Positions 62,029-64,000 of a stretch of DNA of 64,000 nucleotides are shown here, piece by piece. The position numbers and the translations under genes were made by a program. Positions within the stretch are counted from its first letter, which is position 1; each line of letters starts with the position of its first letter. The stretch spans positions 1,103,501 through 1,167,500 of the forward strand of contig NBNI01000007.1 of assembly GCA_004379135.1 (NCBI GenBank). Reading direction: 5' to 3'. The notes below the pieces were generated by a model. That model had not been told where the DNA came from, did no database searches, and saw only the letters and a list, made by a program, of their open reading frames with translations. The DNA is from Acidimicrobiales bacterium mtb01. Lineage in GTDB: Bacteria; Actinomycetota; Acidimicrobiia; Acidimicrobiales; Ilumatobacteraceae.

Positions 62029-62658
62029 GTGCCCGACCTGAGTTCGATCGTCACGTTCGCCATCGCCTCGGTCGCCCTCCTCCTCATTCCCGGTCCAGCC
62101 GTCATCTACGTGCTCAATCGCTCGGTGTCCGATGGACGCGAGGTCGGACTCGCCGCGGTGGCCGGCCTCGAACTCGGCAATTTCGTCCACGTGCTCGCCG
62201 CCACCGCCGGACTGTCGGCGGTGCTCGCCACCTCCGCCACCGCGTTCAACGCCGTGAAATGGCTCGGGGCCGCGTACTTGGTCTTCGTGGGCCTGCGAAC
62301 CCTGGCCACCAAACCGCGCGTGGTGACGGGCGATTCGGCTTCGGTCAGTCGACGCCGTTCGTTCGGACAAGGAGTCGTCGTCAATACCTTGAATCCGAAG
62401 GTCGCCCTCTTCTTCCTGTCGTATCTCCCGCAGTTCATCGACACCGACAACGGCGCGGCCTGGTCGCAGGCCCTCGTTCTCGGTTCGATCTTCGTGGCCA
62501 TCGGTTGCCTGACCGACGGCATGTACGCCCTCACCGCCAGCGCGTTGCGGACGGTTCTTCTACGCGGACGAACGCTTCCGTTCGTCCAGCGCTACGTGGC
62601 CGGAACGGTGTTCGTGGCTCTCGGCGTGGTGGCGGCAACCACCAAACCCTCGCACTAG
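62029..62658 (+). CDS. LysE/RhtB-family amino-acid exporter
   Basis: A 209-residue membrane protein of six helices. Family signature: [20 protein letters not shown] and [20 protein letters not shown], followed by [12 protein letters not shown] and [20 protein letters not shown]. It would export amino acids or homoserine lactones; the substrate is unknown. GTG 62029 follows a -10 box. It converges on ilvD with 4 nt of overlap. Confidence 0.9.
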   Translation: MPDLSSIVTFAIASVALLLIPGPAVIYVLNRSVSDGREVGLAAVAGLELGNFVHVLAATAGLSAVLATSATAFNAVKWLGAAYLVFVGLRTLATKPRVVTGDSASVSRRRSFGQGVVVNTLNPKVALFFLSYLPQFIDTDNGAAWSQALVLGSIFVAIGCLTDGMYALTASALRTVLLRGRTLPFVQRYVAGTVFVALGVVAATTKPSH

Positions 62659-64000
62659 AGCAGGTTCGTGATCGCGCCCTTTTCGGCGCCCTGTGCGAGC
62701 CGCGCGTACTTGCCGAGCACTCCGCTGGTGTACCGGGGTTCGTTGGGCTTCCAACCCTGACGGCGCCGCGTCATCTCGGCCTCGTCGACGAGCAGATCGA
62801 GCGACAACGACGAGACGTCGATGCGGATGCGATCTCCGTCGCGCACGAATGCGATGGGCCCGCCGTCGACCGCCTCGGGTGCGACGTGGCCGATGCAGAA
62901 GCCCCAGGTTCCGCCGCTGAATCGGCCGTCGGTGATGAGTGCGCAATCGGCGCCGCGTCCGGCGCCCTTCAGCGCACCGGTGATCGCCAGCATCTCGCGC
63001 ATTCCCGGCCCACCCTTGGGTCCTTCGTAGCGAATGACGAGGACGGTGTTGGGCTGGATCTCGCCGGCCATGATCGCGGCCATCGCGCCGTCCTCACCAT
63101 CGAACACGCGCGCGGCACCTTCGAACTTGCGCTGCTCGGGCGTGAGACCGGCCACTTTCACGACCGAACCCTTGGGCGCGAGCGAACCACTGAGCACAAC
63201 GATGCCGCCTTCGGGACTGATCGGCGAGTCGATCGGATGCACCACGACTCCATCGGGTCCCGGCGGATCGATTTCGGCCAGGTTCTCGGCCATGGTGCGT
63301 CCCGTGCACGTGAGAACGTCGCCGTGCAGCAGACCCGCGTCGAGAAGATGCTTCAGCACGACCGGCACGCCGCCGATTCGGTGGAGGTCGGTCATGTGGA
63401 ACTTGCCGCCCGGCTTCATGTCGGCGAAGTGGGGCACGCGAGCGGCGATGGTGTTGAATTCCTCGAGCTTCAGTTCGACACCGGCCTCCTTCGCGACGGC
63501 CAAGAGGTGCAGGACCGCGTTGGTGCTTCCACCGAGAGCATTGGTGAGGGCGATGGCGTTCTCGAACGCCTTCTTGGTGAGGATGTCGCGCGGACGGATG
63601 CCGAGACGCAGCATGTTGACCACGGCTTCGCCGGCGCGGCGCGCGTCGTCCTCACGGCTGCGGTCGACCGCGGGGGCCGACGCCGATCCGGGAAGCGACA
63701 GACCGAGGGCTTCGCCGATCGACGACATGGTGTTGGCCGTGAACATGCCGCCGCACGCGCCTTCGCCCGGACAGGCCGCTTTCTCGATGGCCGTCAACTC
63801 GTCCTGCGACATCGTGCCGGCGGCGCAGGCGCCGATGGCCTCGAACACCGTCGTGATGTCGATGTTCTTGCCGTTGTGCTGACCGGGGAGAGTTGACCCG
63901 TTGTAGACGAACACCGCCGGCAGATCGAGGCGCGCGATCGCCATCATCATTCCGGGCATGCTCTTGTCGCAGCCGCCGGTGGCCACCAATCCGTCGAACC
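62655..64000 (-). CDS. ilvD: Dihydroxy-acid dehydratase IlvD, C-terminal part (5' end outside the window)
   Basis: At least 448 residues of a roughly 560-residue enzyme that dehydrates dihydroxyacids in valine, leucine and isoleucine synthesis. Visible: [20 protein letters not shown] (cysteine for the Fe-S cluster), [32 protein letters not shown] (second cysteine), [19 protein letters not shown], and [20 protein letters not shown] near the end, with [10 protein letters not shown]. The N-terminal 110 residues are not in the window. Confidence 0.96.
   Translation of the reverse strand, partial: FDGLVATGGCDKSMPGMMMAIARLDLPAVFVYNGSTLPGQHNGKNIDITTVFEAIGACAAGTMSQDELTAIEKAACPGEGACGGMFTANTMSSIGEALGLSLPGSASAPAVDRSREDDARRAGEAVVNMLRLGIRPRDILTKKAFENAIALTNALGGSTNAVLHLLAVAKEAGVELKLEEFNTIAARVPHFADMKPGGKFHMTDLHRIGGVPVVLKHLLDAGLLHGDVLTCTGRTMAENLAEIDPPGPDGVVVHPIDSPISPEGGIVVLSGSLAPKGSVVKVAGLTPEQRKFEGAARVFDGEDGAMAAIMAGEIQPNTVLVIRYEGPKGGPGMREMLAITGALKGAGRGADCALITDGRFSGGTWGFCIGHVAPEAVDGGPIAFVRDGDRIRIDVSSLSLDLLVDEAEMTRRRQGWKPNEPRYTSGVLGKYARLAQGAEKGAITNLL

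Overview
The window looks like chromosomal DNA from a high-GC actinobacterium, probably of class Acidimicrobiia. The lineage is my inference. It rests on two tiny actinobacterial ribosomal proteins (bL37-like and bS22-like), a mycothiol-conjugate amidase, an F420-type luciferase-like oxidoreductase, DUF3039 and DUF4031 proteins, a DUF222/HNH nuclease, and TANNNT -10 boxes placed for leaderless transcripts.

Layout. (1) 1-3.4 kb: a leftward operon for a Tad/Flp-type pilus or secretion system (lipoprotein, secreted protein, SAF/CpaB-like protein, MinD/TadZ-like protein, start of a CpaF/TadA ATPase), driven by a promoter with a perfect palindrome in its spacer. (2) 3.7-10.4 kb: an accessory region ending at a tRNA-Leu gene. 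It holds a tyrosine integrase, an excisionase-like regulator, a large SF1 helicase fused to a nuclease domain, and a divergent unknown protein with an RNAAQH motif that fits HEPN RNases. (3) 10.4-22.3 kb: housekeeping genes, including a RecB-like nuclease with four Fe-S-type cysteines, bL37, ychF, rsmI, metG, tatD, rsmA, ispE and bS22. (4) 22.5-34 kb: tRNA-Gln, a GlmU lacking the acetyltransferase half, prs, and then rplY-pth-mfd-PPIase-mazG-eno-ftsB. (5) 34-42.5 kb: a carbon-monoxide-dehydrogenase-like set whose large subunit is separated from the small and medium subunits by an ABC-2 exporter, a LarA-like gene and a BtuF-like gene. (6) 42.5-64 kb: lipid, envelope and central-metabolism genes (PAP2, OafA, S9 peptidase, NudC, thiolase, acyl-CoA dehydrogenase, Mca, GGDEF/EAL, rhomboid, LysE), closing with a partial ilvD.

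Three layout rules recur. About twenty genes have a -10 box (TANNNT, twice CACAAT) ending 6-10 nt before the start codon, which implies leaderless or nearly leaderless mRNAs. In four gene pairs the stop codon of the first gene is also the first half of the -10 box of the next, always with exactly 9 nt between the genes. Three genes have no usable ATG/GTG/TTG at the start of their domain and seem to begin with CTG inside a CTGA overlap with the preceding stop codon, mirroring the ATGA/GTGA overlaps elsewhere in the window.

All calls come from reading the sequence and its translations. No database search was run, so product names are family-level recognition and the promoter and start-codon claims are inferences.
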